A stretch of 43,579 nucleotides of DNA from Streptococcus sp. DD13 (GCF_001578875.1 NZ_KQ969506.1:710778-754356); one strand, 5' to 3'. Shown: positions 7,709 to 16,173, counted from the stretch's first letter. The notes: generated from the sequence alone by a model not told the origin. A program made the numbers and translations.

Positions 7709-8661
7709 TATTTACCTGCCTCCTTTTTCTTCGAAAAGAATTTGGAAAGGACCAACTCTTTTGTTCCTAACAAACCTTCTGGACGGAAGAGCATGACAAG
7801 AACCAATGCCAATGAATAGATAATCATCCGAAGTTCTGCAAAGTTTTGTAGGTACATATTGAGAATCCCCAAAACAAAAGCTGCAATAATGGTTCCGGTG
7901 ATGGATCCCAAACCACCCAAAACTGCAATAATCAGATAATCAATCGAATTCATAATTCGGAAGTTGCTTGGTACCACAACTCCAATATAACTTGCATAGA
8001 TCGAGCCCGCAATCGCAGAAATCATCGCCCCGATCACAAAGATAATGACTTTCATCTTCGTGACATTGACACCCATTGCTTCTGCTGCGATTTCATCCTC
8101 CCGAATGGTAATCGCTTGGCGCCCGATGGAAGAACGAAGAAAATTCAGAACTAAAATCGTCACAATCACGACAATCCAAAAAACGACTTGCCAATCTGTA
8201 TATGGAAGAATGTTGGTAATTCCAGCCGGACCGTTGGTCAAATCCCCACCATTTTCAATTACTTTTCGAATAATCTCAGCCATTCCAAGAGTTGCGATAG
8301 CTAGATAATCCCCTTTCAAACGGAGGGTTGGTAGACCAAAAACAATAGCCACCAAGGCTGCGATGAGGACTCCCACTAGCATAGATAAGTAAAAAGCATC
8401 ATAAGTTGGGGTTTGTCTTGTCAGGATAGCAGAGGCATAAGCTCCGATAGCCATAAAACCAGCCTGTCCCAAGGTGAATTGTCCTGTAAAACCAAGAACC
8501 AAATTTGTTCCCAAGCCCATTAAGATGGAAACTCCAATCCCCATCAAGATTTGAACATAATACATATTCATCAGGCCTGTTACTTCAGCTATTTTCAAAA
8601 GAGCAAACATGGCAAGGATGAGAATAAGCCAGGTTGCATTTACCTTTAGATTTTTTTTCAT
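7708..8661 (-). CDS. livM: Branched-chain amino acid ABC transporter, permease LivM
   Basis: A 317-residue polytopic inner-membrane permease. The family motif GFTGQFTLGQAGFMAIGAYA is at residues ~57-76, and the EAA-like loop IREDEIAAEAMGVN comes later. The first hydrophobic segment starts at TWLILILAMFALLKIA. The gene follows livH after 3 bp and overlaps livG by one base. It should pair with LivH to form the membrane channel. Confidence 0.95.
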   Translation of the reverse strand: MKKNLKVNATWLILILAMFALLKIAEVTGLMNMYYVQILMGIGVSILMGLGTNLVLGFTGQFTLGQAGFMAIGAYASAILTRQTPTYDAFYLSMLVGVLIAALVAIVFGLPTLRLKGDYLAIATLGMAEIIRKVIENGGDLTNGPAGITNILPYTDWQVVFWIVVIVTILVLNFLRSSIGRQAITIREDEIAAEAMGVNVTKMKVIIFVIGAMISAIAGSIYASYIGVVVPSNFRIMNSIDYLIIAVLGGLGSITGTIIAAFVLGILNMYLQNFAELRMIIYSLALVLVMLFRPEGLLGTKELVLSKFFSKKKEAGK

Positions 8662-8664
8662 CTC

Positions 8665-9606
8665 CTATACCTTCTCTTTCACATTTTTTCCGAGAATTCC
8701 AGCCGGACGAACCAACAAGATTAAGATCAAGACGATGTAAACAATCGCATCTCGGAAGTTGGAGAATCCAAGAGCAACTGTCACTGTTTCTACGCCCCCG
8801 ATCAAGAAACCACCAAGGGCCGCACCTGGGATAATCCCGATTCCTCCAAGAACTGCAGCCACAAAGGCTTTAATCCCTGGAACCATCCCCATCAAGGGTT
8901 CAATCGATGGTTGCGACAAGGGAATCAATACCCCAGCAGCTCCTGCCAGAGCAGACCCTAAGGCAAAGGTAAAGCTAATCGTAGAATTCACATTGATCCC
9001 CATCAACTGCGCCGCATCACTATCGACTGACACTGCACGCATGGCTTTCCCCATCTTTGTACGCTTCACGACAAACTGAAGAATGAACATCAGAGCAATC
9101 GCAACGATAAATATGATAAATTCTGCATTGGTAATGAAATCAAAGGTCCATGAACCAATCTGAAGCGGTTTGATGACAAGGGCACTTTCAGGATAGGAGC
9201 GTGGTTGTGCTCCGACAAGAAAGACCATTCCGTATTCCAAGAAGAAAGATACCCCGATAGCGGTTATCAGAGCTGAGATCCGCGAGGCCCCTCGAATTGG
9301 ACGGTAGGCTAAAAACTCGATGATCATCCCAATCATCGCCGTGATTACCATAGTGATCACAATCACGACAACCAGAGTGATGTAAAAACGCCATTCCTCT
9401 GAAGGAATAAAGGTGAGATAAGGTGCAAGGTTCATATGGCTAAAGAGATAATAGCCAATAAACGCCCCCAGCATGAAAATATCACCATGTGCGAAGTTGA
9501 TCAACTTGATGATTCCATATACCATGGTATATCCTAGGGCCAGCAAGGCAAAGATACTCCCCGTTACAATGGCATTTACAAGCTGATGTAAGATTTGACT
9601 TGACAT
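8665..9606 (-). CDS. livH: Branched-chain amino acid ABC transporter, permease LivH
   Basis: A 313-residue permease. Typical LivH N-terminus: LVNAIVTGSIFALLALGYTMVYG, then IKLINFAHGDIFMLGAFIGY. An EAA-like loop RAVSVDSDAAQLMGIN is present. The start at 9606 gives the usual family N-terminus, but the ribosome site is weak (no clear GGAGG before ATG), so translation may be lower or depend on the leader. It lies 68 bp downstream of livJ with no obvious terminator between. Confidence 0.94.
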   Translation of the reverse strand: MSSQILHQLVNAIVTGSIFALLALGYTMVYGIIKLINFAHGDIFMLGAFIGYYLFSHMNLAPYLTFIPSEEWRFYITLVVVIVITMVITAMIGMIIEFLAYRPIRGASRISALITAIGVSFFLEYGMVFLVGAQPRSYPESALVIKPLQIGSWTFDFITNAEFIIFIVAIALMFILQFVVKRTKMGKAMRAVSVDSDAAQLMGINVNSTISFTFALGSALAGAAGVLIPLSQPSIEPLMGMVPGIKAFVAAVLGGIGIIPGAALGGFLIGGVETVTVALGFSNFRDAIVYIVLILILLVRPAGILGKNVKEKV

Positions 9607-9674
9607 AAAATACCAAACTTTCTACTTTTTTAAATTTGTTTGAAACAAAGACATTGTTCTCTGACCAAACTCTC

Positions 9675-10859
9675 CTATTTTTGAGTGACTTCAACAGGTG
9701 TCGCGGAAGCTTCAGCTCCGTTTTCCATTTTAACGATAAGGGCCGGTTTGATTGGATTGTGCTGATCGTCAATGGTCATCGTTCCAGTTACTCCCTCGAA
9801 ATCTTTCAATTTCGCTAAATTATCTGCAATTTCAGTCGAGTTCTTACTTCCTTTTGCAGCTTCTGCAACCATATAGACTGAGTCATACGCTAGAGCAGCA
9901 AACATATTTGGCTCTTCCTTGTAGCGTTTCTTGAAATTGGCAATGAAAGCTGTCGCCTTGTTACTCAGATTGACCTTAGTGGAATATCCTGAAACATAAT
10001 AGACATCTGTTGCATTTTTCGTCCCAGCCAACTGGACAAAGGTAGCATCACTAAAGCCATCTGGACCTAAAATCGGTTGGGTAATCCCCATTTCCCGTGC
10101 CTGCTTGGTGATAATCCCTGTTTCAGTATAGTAGCCTGGCATCACGATTGCATCATAGTCCAAGTCCTTAAAGCGGGTCAAGGCAGCTTTATAGTCTTTA
10201 TCACCAGCGATAAAGGTGGATTCTGCTACGATATCTCCCTTATATTGGCGTTTGAACTCCGCTGCAATCCCTTGAGCATAGTCAGAGGAATTATCATAGT
10301 AAAGGACGACTTTTTTTGCCTTCATATTGTCCGTTACATATTGGGCCAAGACTTGTCCTTGGTAGCTATCCTTGAAGGTCGTCCGAAAGACATACTTCTT
10401 GGTCGTACCATCTGTGTTGATGGTCAGATTATCTTGCGTTCCGGAAGGTGACAAGAGGAGAACTCCCGTCTTTTGTGAAACCAAGCTAGAAGCTGCTGTC
10501 GCACCAGATGTCGCTGGCCCGATGATGGCGTCCACATGGTTGAGCACAGCTAAGTTTGTCGCCGTTGTCGAGGCTTCAGCCGTCTCTGATTTGTTGTCCT
10601 TGGTGATCAATTCGATCTTACGACCATCCACACCACCAGCAGCGTTGATTTCATCCACGGCTAGCTCAATCCCATTTAACTCCGCTTTTCCATAGGCTGC
10701 TACAGCCCCTGAGAGTTCCATATTGACACCAATTTTGATGGTGTCTTTGGAGGATTCGTTTCCTTTTGCATTGGCCGTCACATCAGGTGACTTCCCACAT
10801 GCTACTAGGGTGATTGCAGAGAGTGCTACAAGTCCTCCTAGTGCGATTTTTTTAAACAT
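9675..10859 (-). CDS. livJ: Branched-chain amino acid-binding lipoprotein LivJ
   Basis: The extracellular solute-binding component. The 394-residue product begins with a lipoprotein signal (FKKIALGGLVALSAITLVAC, lipid-anchored Cys21), then a linker and a type I periplasmic binding fold (IKIGVNMELSGAVAAYGKAE; GPATSGATAASSLV; GYYTETGIITKQAREMG). This is a Leu/Ile/Val-binding protein family; ligand preference is inferred from the complete livHMGF set downstream. It is the first gene of the operon and is preceded by a strong promoter overlapped by a CodY-like box. Confidence 0.95.
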   Translation of the reverse strand: MFKKIALGGLVALSAITLVACGKSPDVTANAKGNESSKDTIKIGVNMELSGAVAAYGKAELNGIELAVDEINAAGGVDGRKIELITKDNKSETAEASTTATNLAVLNHVDAIIGPATSGATAASSLVSQKTGVLLLSPSGTQDNLTINTDGTTKKYVFRTTFKDSYQGQVLAQYVTDNMKAKKVVLYYDNSSDYAQGIAAEFKRQYKGDIVAESTFIAGDKDYKAALTRFKDLDYDAIVMPGYYTETGIITKQAREMGITQPILGPDGFSDATFVQLAGTKNATDVYYVSGYSTKVNLSNKATAFIANFKKRYKEEPNMFAALAYDSVYMVAEAAKGSKNSTEIADNLAKLKDFEGVTGTMTIDDQHNPIKPALIVKMENGAEASATPVEVTQK

Positions 10860-10900
10860 ACATCTTACTCCTTTATATTCTTAAAAAAGTCTTAAGTACT

Positions 10901-10929
10901 AATATACAGAATTGTCAGATAATTGTCAA
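10901..10929 (-). promoter_or_regulatory. livJ promoter
   Basis: On the minus strand TTGACA (10924-10929), exactly 17 bp, then TATATT (10901-10906). The resulting leader is about 35 nt, with AAGGAGT before ATG 10859. A near-consensus promoter. Confidence 0.8.
10910..10924. promoter_or_regulatory. CodY box at livJ
   Basis: The minus strand reads AATTATCTGACAATT, 13 of 15 matches to the CodY motif AATTTTCWGAAAATT. It fills the spacer of the livJ promoter, so bound CodY would block RNA polymerase when branched-chain amino acids and GTP are plentiful. Confidence 0.75.
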
Positions 10930-10944
10930 TGAAAGCACACTATA

Positions 10945-10974
10945 AAAAGGCTTTCATCTAGTTGAAAGCCTTTT
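10945..10974 (-). terminator. Terminator after ylbG
   Basis: A perfect 12-bp stem (AAAAGGCTTTCA and TGAAAGCCTTTT around TCTAGT) starts directly at the ylbG stop and is followed on the minus strand by a T run. It separates ylbG from the livJ promoter. Confidence 0.8.
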
Positions 10975-11223
10975 CTAACGTAATAAATTGCCCACAAAAT
11001 CCTTGTCAATCTCCTTTTGATAGGAAGGAAGCACTTTTTTCACAAACTTTTCCGTTTCTAAAAGGGCTTGGGTATCTTCTAACTCCTCTTGCTTGAGGTA
11101 AAGAAGGACATAGCGCATTTTTTTCGAATGATACAAGATATCCCCATACTTGGTTAATTTTCGTACGTCTCGATTGTAATGTAAATAAACGATGAGACCA
11201 TTTCGGTTGATTTTTTCCCACAT
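10975..11223 (-). CDS. ylbG: YlbG family protein (UPF0298)
   Basis: An 82-residue cytosolic protein with the family pattern NRNGLIVYLHYNRDVRKLTKYG, then ILYHSKKMRYVLLYLKQEE, and a basic-acidic C-terminus. Function is unknown. It lies downstream of clpP, in the same direction, with a copy of the 174-bp repeat between them. It has an extended -10 of its own near 11246. Confidence 0.85.
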   Translation of the reverse strand: MWEKINRNGLIVYLHYNRDVRKLTKYGDILYHSKKMRYVLLYLKQEELEDTQALLETEKFVKKVLPSYQKEIDKDFVGNLLR

Positions 11224-11245
11224 AAAACGACTCCTTCACCTTCTT

Positions 11246-11254
11246 ATTATATCA
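11246..11254 (-). promoter_or_regulatory. Extended -10 of ylbG
   Basis: TGATATAAT on the minus strand, ~25 bp upstream of ATG 11223 and followed by GGTGAAGGAG. The -35 region is only A/T-rich. Confidence 0.5.
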
Positions 11255-11340
11255 AAAATTCAATTAAAAATGTAGAGGAGGATTCATACTGGTCTCTTGC
11301 TAAAATAGGGGAAGCATCTCTCACCAGCTTTGCAAAAAGG

Positions 11341-11514
11341 AGGCTGGGACAAAAGTCCTAGCCTCTCCATTGTTTTTGGATGGTCGAGCAAGACGCAGTG
11401 GTTGAGTGGGCTCTACTAGGCTGATTTCATCAGCATTTACAGCCCTACTCAACTGTGCGCAGCTGGGACGACCAAATCGAATTTTAAGGAATGACCGATT
11501 TCTGTCCCACTCTC
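11341..11514. repeat. 174-bp structured intergenic repeat, copy 2
   Basis: Second copy of the element at 5251-5424, in the same orientation and gap-free. This copy keeps the perfect inner hairpin (CTGAT-TTC-ATCAG) and the dyad TTGAGTGGGCT/AGCCCTACTCAA. It begins 12 bp past the clpP stop. On the minus strand its far hairpin (AGGCTAGGAC TTTT GTCCCAGCCT) is followed by CCTTTTTGC, so the element could serve as the clpP terminator. The ~300-bp gap between ylbG and clpP otherwise holds only the ylbG promoter region. Confidence 0.8.
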
Positions 11515-11526
11515 CATTCAATATCC

Positions 11527-12120
11527 TTATTTCTTTAATTGGTCATTTTCCATAATTTGATCAATAAATCCGTATTCTAGAGTTTCCTGTGCACTCATCC
11601 AATTGTCTCGTTCGGCATCCGCATGAACTTTCTCAATCGGTTGGCCAGAGTTTTCTGAAAGGATTTTTTCCAAATTATGACGTGTCTTAAGCAAATGTTC
11701 TGCGGCAATCGCCATATCTGTCTGTTGGGTACCTCCCCCTGTACCTCCCATTGGTTGGTGGATCATGTATTCTGCATTAGGCAACATAAAGCGTTTCCCT
11801 TTTGCACCGCTAGAAGCGATAATGGTTCCCATTGAAGCAGCCATCCCCATGACGATCGTTTGAACGTCCGATTTGATGAAATTCATCGTGTCTACAATTG
11901 CAAGACCAGCTGATACAGAGCCTCCTGGTGTATTGACATACATATAGATGTCTTTTGTATGATCTTGGGCATCTAAAAAGAGCAATTGCGCGATAATCGA
12001 GTTGGCCATTTGATCCTCAACTGGTCCAGTGACCATGATGATTCGGTCTTTTAAGAGACGAGAATAAATATCGTAGGAACGTTCGCCTCTACTAGTTTGT
12101 TCAATTACTACTGGAATCAT
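11527..12120 (-). CDS. clpP: ATP-dependent Clp protease proteolytic subunit
   Basis: A 197-residue serine peptidase that forms the two-ring Clp chamber. The catalytic triad is readable: Ser96 in GMAASMGT, His121 in MIHQPMGG and Asp172 in AERDNWM. N-terminus [21 protein letters not shown] is standard. It degrades unfolded and regulatory proteins delivered by ClpX, ClpC or ClpE. A perfect CtsR operator overlaps the -35, so it belongs to the heat-shock regulon. upp lies upstream behind a terminator. Confidence 0.97.
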   Translation of the reverse strand: MIPVVIEQTSRGERSYDIYSRLLKDRIIMVTGPVEDQMANSIIAQLLFLDAQDHTKDIYMYVNTPGGSVSAGLAIVDTMNFIKSDVQTIVMGMAASMGTIIASSGAKGKRFMLPNAEYMIHQPMGGTGGGTQQTDMAIAAEHLLKTRHNLEKILSENSGQPIEKVHADAERDNWMSAQETLEYGFIDQIMENDQLKK

Positions 12121-12158
12121 GTCGTATTCTCCTTTATATCCATTGATGTATTACAGTC

Positions 12159-12188
12159 ATTATACCTTTTTTGGTCAAATATGGTCAA
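12159..12188 (-). promoter_or_regulatory. clpP promoter
   Basis: Minus strand TTGACC (12183-12188), 18 bp, TATAAT (12159-12164). The -35 is embedded in the CtsR operator. Confidence 0.7.
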
Positions 12189-12189
12189 A
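12173..12189 (+). promoter_or_regulatory. CtsR operator
   Basis: GGTCAAA-TAT-GGTCAAA, a perfect match to the CtsR tandem heptamer GGTCAAANANGGTCAAA. It covers the clpP -35. Confidence 0.9.
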
Positions 12190-12232
12190 TAAAAAGTATG
12201 GTTTTCGCTCTTCTCGCCTACTTTTGGAAATC

Positions 12233-12275
12233 AAAAAAACAGCCTTCACCCCAAAAGAAATGAAGAGCCGTTTTT
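12233..12275 (-). terminator. Terminator after upp
   Basis: On the minus strand an imperfect stem (ACGGCTCTTCA with TGAAGGCTGT) is followed by TTTTTTT. It lies between the upp stop and the clpP promoter. Confidence 0.6.
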
Positions 12276-12292
12276 CAAATTGTATGATTCTC

Positions 12293-12922
12293 TTATTTGG
12301 TCCCGAAAAGCCGGTCTCCAGCATCTCCTAGACCAGGAACGATATAGCCATGTTCATTTAGATGATCATCGAGAGCAGCCATAAAAATGTCTACATCTGG
12401 ATGTGCTTCCTGAAGAGCCTTGACTCCTTCTGGAGCTGCGACCAAGCAAACAAACTTAATCTGATGAGCCCCACGTAATTTAAGAGAATTCACTGCTAAG
12501 ATAGCAGATCCTCCCGTTGCCAACATTGGGTCTACCACAATGATGCGGCGTTGACTAATATCGTCTGGTAACTTAACCAGATACTCAACTGGTTGAAGCG
12601 TTTCTTCATCGCGGTACATCCCGATATGACCCACTTTTGCTGCAGGAACCAGACTAACCAATCCATCTACCATTCCAATCCCTGCACGAAGGATAGGGAC
12701 AATCGCTAGTTTCTTCCCTGCCAGTTGCTTTTGGACTGTCCTTGTAATTGGGGTTTGGATTTCCACATCTTCAAGAGGAAGGTCCCGAAGAACTTCATAG
12801 CCCATCAGCATCGCAATCTCATCTACCAGCTCTCGAAAGACCTTGGTAGAGGTCTCAGTGCGTCGTAAAATAGAGAGTTTATGTTGGATTAGTGGGTGAT
12901 TGATGACTTCTGCTTTTCCCAT
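12293..12922 (-). CDS. upp: Uracil phosphoribosyltransferase
   Basis: Salvages uracil to UMP with PRPP. The 209-residue sequence shows the family N-terminus [16 protein letters not shown], the catalytic/uracil region [10 protein letters not shown], the PRPP loop [12 protein letters not shown] and the C-terminal [18 protein letters not shown]. It is cytosolic. It stands as its own unit, with an extended -10 upstream and a terminator downstream. Confidence 0.97.
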   Translation of the reverse strand: MGKAEVINHPLIQHKLSILRRTETSTKVFRELVDEIAMLMGYEVLRDLPLEDVEIQTPITRTVQKQLAGKKLAIVPILRAGIGMVDGLVSLVPAAKVGHIGMYRDEETLQPVEYLVKLPDDISQRRIIVVDPMLATGGSAILAVNSLKLRGAHQIKFVCLVAAPEGVKALQEAHPDVDIFMAALDDHLNEHGYIVPGLGDAGDRLFGTK

Positions 12923-12956
12923 TTTCTATTCCTTTCTCGGATTTTTTGCTGTTCCT

Positions 12957-12965
12957 ATTATAGCA
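12957..12965 (-). promoter_or_regulatory. Extended -10 of upp
   Basis: TGCTATAAT on the minus strand, about 35 bp before ATG 12922, with an A/T-rich but poor -35. Confidence 0.5.
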
Positions 12966-13039
12966 GATTTTTAGAAAAACGCCATCTATAAGAATTTCTA
13001 ATTCGCAAACTAAAAATCAGATTTTTCTCATCTTTCCTC

Positions 13040-15700
13040 TTATAACCATTCCTTGTAACGTTGAATATACAAGCGTTTCACAAACGTTACACTTAACATG
13101 TAAAGCAAGATAATGGCTACCAATAAGAGGAAATAAAGTCCGTTGAGCTGGCCCAGTTTAAGGACGGACGCTAACGGTGTATAAGGAAGCAGGGTGACAA
13201 AGAAAGCTGCTGCCAAGGTCGTGACGAGCACAGAAAATGCTGGTCGACTTTGTAAGAAAGGAATCTTCGGTGAGCGAAGCATGTAGATGACCATGGTTTG
13301 AGACCACATGGATTCAATAAACCATCCTGTTTGAAAGAGGAGTATAAACTCCGCTGCACCTGCAGATCCATGAACATAGTCGTGTCCCACAACCATCGGT
13401 ACAATCAGAAAATACAAGAACAGATAGGTCATAACATCAAAGATAGAAGAAATCGGACCGATCCAAACCATAAATTTGGTAATGGACTGTGCCTCCCAAA
13501 TCCGAGGTTTCTTGAGAAATTCTTCGTCTACATTATCAAACGGAAGAGCAATACAAGAAAGGTCATAAATCAAATTCAATACGATCAGATGAACGGGCGC
13601 CATCGGTAGAAATGGCAAAAAAACACTGGCAAACAAGAGAGAAAAGATATTCCCGAAGTTGGAACTGACCGTCATTTTGATATATTTGGTCATATTGGCA
13701 TAGACTTTACGCCCCTCGACCAAACCTTTTTCCAAGACCATGAGATCCTTGTCTAGCAAGATGACATCCGCTGTTTCTTTGGCAATGTCCACGGCTGTAT
13801 CGACAGAAATCCCAACATCTGCTACCTTCATAGAAGGGGCATCGTTGATCCCATCACCCATGTAGCCTACTTTATGCCCATTCTTTTTCAACTGCAAAAT
13901 AATCTGAGCTTTTTGAGTTGGTGAAAGTTTGGCAAAAATCGTGACGGTCTCCACTGCCTGAGCAAGCTCTTGCTCATCCATCTCATCGATCTCAGAGCCT
14001 AATAAGATCTGACTTGCATCCAAGCCAACCTTTTCACAGACAGCTTGAGTGACTTTCTCGTTGTCTCCTGTCAAAATCTTTGTAGCGACACCATATTCGG
14101 ATAAAGCCTTAATGGCTGGAGCTGCAGATGGTTTCGGAGGATCTAAAAAAGCTAGATATCCCGTCAAAATCATCTCACTTTCATCTGCTACACTAAAGGC
14201 ATGTGTTTCATCCAAATGGGACTTGTAACTAACCCCTAAAACTCGGAGTCCTTGTTCATTTAAATAAGCTACTTCAGCTAAGATGTCGGATCGGACCTGA
14301 TCTGTCAAGGGGCTAATTTCCCCTTGGTAATCCACATAGCTAGAGATGGCCAACATCTCTTCTAAGGCTCCCTTAGTGACCATGCTCACGACATCATCCT
14401 GGTGTTTGACAATGACGCTCATCCGACGTCGCTCGAAATCAAACGGCAATTCATCAATTTTTCGAAAGTCCTTGTTCAGATGGCGAACAATTTCATGTTT
14501 TTCTGCTTCTTTCTCCGTCCGATGGATAATCGCCCGGTCCATTAGGTTTTTCAATCCTGTTTGAAAATAAGAATTGAGATAGGCCCGGCGAAGAACGGTT
14601 AAATCGAGTTCTCCGTGAATGTCCAAGGGGTACTCTAAGACAATTTCATCTTGGGTTAGGGTTCCTGTCTTATCCGTACACAGGACATCAATGGCTCCTA
14701 AATCCTGAATCGCATTTAACTTTTTGATGACGACCTTTTCCCTCGCCATAATAATGGAACCTTTGGCCAGACTTGCAGTGATGATCATTGGTAACATCTC
14801 AGGTGTTAAGCCAACACCGACACTAAGGGCAAATACACCTGCCTCTAGCCAGTCTCCATCGGTCAATCCATTGATTAAAAAGACAATAGGCACCATCACC
14901 AACATGAGACGGATCAACAGCCAGGAGATGCTATTCATTTCTCGTTCAAAAGAGGTTGGCTCATCAAAATTACGAATGGTCTTTTCGATAGCCCCCATCA
15001 TGGTATCGTCTCCCACTGCTAAGACCAAAGCAGTCCCCATTCCGGAAAGGACATTGCTTCCCATAAAGGCTAGACATTCATTTTCCAAGAAGCTGTCCGT
15101 TTCTTCTTGCTTGGATTTATCGAGACAGATTTTTTCGACAGGCTCGCTTTCTCCTGTTAGACCAGATTGCTGGACAAAGAAGTCCCGCGATTCCAGTAAG
15201 AGAATATCTGCCGGAATCATATCTCCGGCACTCAGTTTGATCAGATCTCCTACAACCAACTGATCAATGGGAACTTCGAGTTCAGTATTGTTTCGTATAA
15301 CGGTGGCAGTATTTACAATCAACTGGGACAGATTACTGGCCGCACGGTCGCTTCTTAGCTCCTGCACAAAGCGAATCCCTCCAGAAATCAATACTAAGAC
15401 AACAATAATAATCGATGTTGTCGGGTCTTCTTCTCCTGGTTTTGCTAACCAGACATTGGTAACAAGAGAGACAAAAGCGATGACGAGCAGAATCACCGTA
15501 AAAGGATTGATGATCGATTCATAAATCTTTCGAATAATCGACTCTTCCTTTCCCTTACTGATGCGATTTTCGCCATACAGTGCGCGGTTTTTTTCAATCT
15601 GTTCCTCTGTCAGCCCAGAAAGACTGGTGTGGTAGACAGACAGAGTGTCATTGATGGTGTTTTGAATAGCCGCTTTAAAGCGTTCATTGACTTGATTCAT
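13040..15700 (-). CDS. mgtA: Magnesium-translocating P-type ATPase
   Basis: An 886-residue P3B-type ATPase that imports Mg2+ across the plasma membrane. Visible landmarks: N-terminal cation ATPase region (LSGLTEEQIEKNRALYGENR), actuator loop SGLTGESEPVEK, phosphorylation motif CTDKTGTLTQDE, KGALEEML nucleotide-binding segment, hinge GDGINDAPSMKVADVG and ~10 membrane segments, the last set being LIVLNLIYDLSCIALPFD and following. I start at MNQVNERF (15700) because the GGAGG ribosome site lies inside the four extra upstream codons. Its leader carries an M-box, a terminator and a short ORF, so expression should rise when Mg2+ is scarce. Confidence 0.95.
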   Translation of the reverse strand: MNQVNERFKAAIQNTINDTLSVYHTSLSGLTEEQIEKNRALYGENRISKGKEESIIRKIYESIINPFTVILLVIAFVSLVTNVWLAKPGEEDPTTSIIIVVLVLISGGIRFVQELRSDRAASNLSQLIVNTATVIRNNTELEVPIDQLVVGDLIKLSAGDMIPADILLLESRDFFVQQSGLTGESEPVEKICLDKSKQEETDSFLENECLAFMGSNVLSGMGTALVLAVGDDTMMGAIEKTIRNFDEPTSFEREMNSISWLLIRLMLVMVPIVFLINGLTDGDWLEAGVFALSVGVGLTPEMLPMIITASLAKGSIIMAREKVVIKKLNAIQDLGAIDVLCTDKTGTLTQDEIVLEYPLDIHGELDLTVLRRAYLNSYFQTGLKNLMDRAIIHRTEKEAEKHEIVRHLNKDFRKIDELPFDFERRRMSVIVKHQDDVVSMVTKGALEEMLAISSYVDYQGEISPLTDQVRSDILAEVAYLNEQGLRVLGVSYKSHLDETHAFSVADESEMILTGYLAFLDPPKPSAAPAIKALSEYGVATKILTGDNEKVTQAVCEKVGLDASQILLGSEIDEMDEQELAQAVETVTIFAKLSPTQKAQIILQLKKNGHKVGYMGDGINDAPSMKVADVGISVDTAVDIAKETADVILLDKDLMVLEKGLVEGRKVYANMTKYIKMTVSSNFGNIFSLLFASVFLPFLPMAPVHLIVLNLIYDLSCIALPFDNVDEEFLKKPRIWEAQSITKFMVWIGPISSIFDVMTYLFLYFLIVPMVVGHDYVHGSAGAAEFILLFQTGWFIESMWSQTMVIYMLRSPKIPFLQSRPAFSVLVTTLAAAFFVTLLPYTPLASVLKLGQLNGLYFLLLVAIILLYMLSVTFVKRLYIQRYKEWL

Positions 15701-15728
15701 TTTTTCCTCCATTTTTATTTGGAGTCCA

Positions 15729-15806
15729 TCACTGGTTCGATCCGTCGATACAAATCAATGATAGACTGAGTGTATCCGGTTCGGGGTGATCATCGATCTG
15801 CATCAT
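15729..15806 (-). CDS. 25-codon leader ORF in the mgtA 5' region
   Basis: Starts ATGATG after AAAGGAGAACG, a strong ribosome site, and encodes MMQIDDHPEPDTLSLSLICI then DGSNQ. It lies between the leader terminator and mgtA, stopping 28 bp before the mgtA start codon. The acidic, proline-alternating start IDDHPEPD recalls the MEPDPTP start of the enterobacterial MgtL leader peptide, known to stall or drop ribosomes at low Mg2+. There is no homology claim; the resemblance is in composition. In the last part, a second frame reads GYTQSIIDLYRRIEPVMDSK, so an older ORF with a frameshift is an alternative. Confidence 0.5.
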   Translation of the reverse strand: MMQIDDHPEPDTLSLSLICIDGSNQ

Positions 15807-15866
15807 CGTTCTCCTTTCGAAATAGTGGTCGTGTGTGGCTTTTCCTGCCTTAGAAACTGGCTGGGC

Positions 15867-15902
15867 ATTAAAAATAGTCTATCCAAGGGTTTCGGATAGA
15901 CT
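15867..15902 (-). terminator. Leader terminator of mgtA
   Basis: AGTCTATCC and GGATAGACT form a perfect 9-bp stem followed on the minus strand by ATTTTTAAT. It lies directly after the M-box, so it is the likely expression platform of the riboswitch. Confidence 0.8.
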
Positions 15903-15914
15903 ACTTCTACTTAA

Positions 15915-16072
15915 ACACGAGCTTCTAATGACTGTCCGTTCAAGCTTTAACTCCATAAGGCGATGAAATGAGCTTAGTCTTGACCTTAGCGATCAGGACT
16001 GTTGACCAACGAGTAGTGTCTCCACTGCTTTGCGGTAGTCATCCGTATCCTTATGGTAGCCTCACCTACCGA
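15915..16072 (-). promoter_or_regulatory. M-box (ykoK leader) magnesium riboswitch
   Basis: On the minus strand the conserved M-box blocks appear in order: GGTAGGTGAGGCTACCATAA, GGATACGGATGACTACCGCAA, then a stem with GTGGAGACAC, GTTGGTCAACAGTCC, GACTAAGCTC and GCCTTATGGAGTTAAAGCTT. Mg2+ binding compacts this RNA; here a terminator follows, fitting 'off when Mg2+ is plentiful'. It is located between a strong promoter and mgtA. Confidence 0.85.
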
Positions 16073-16083
16073 TTTCTGTCTTT

Positions 16084-16112
16084 ATCATACTCCTGTATCC
16101 TGAGGATGTCAA
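16084..16112 (-). promoter_or_regulatory. mgtA promoter
   Basis: Minus strand TTGACA (16107-16112), 17 bp, TATGAT (16084-16089). The start site would fall just upstream of the M-box, giving a leader of about 375 nt. Confidence 0.75.
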
Positions 16113-16173
16113 GAGACTCTAGATGATTTTTTAAATCAAGCTCCAAAATGGGGGAAATGCCTTTCTCTGGCAT

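Noticed and set aside
14724..15263. 179-codon plus-strand frame opposite mgtA
   Set aside because: It is the antisense shadow of conserved P-type ATPase codons, has low-complexity composition (Ser, Ile, Thr, Pro) and no ribosome site.
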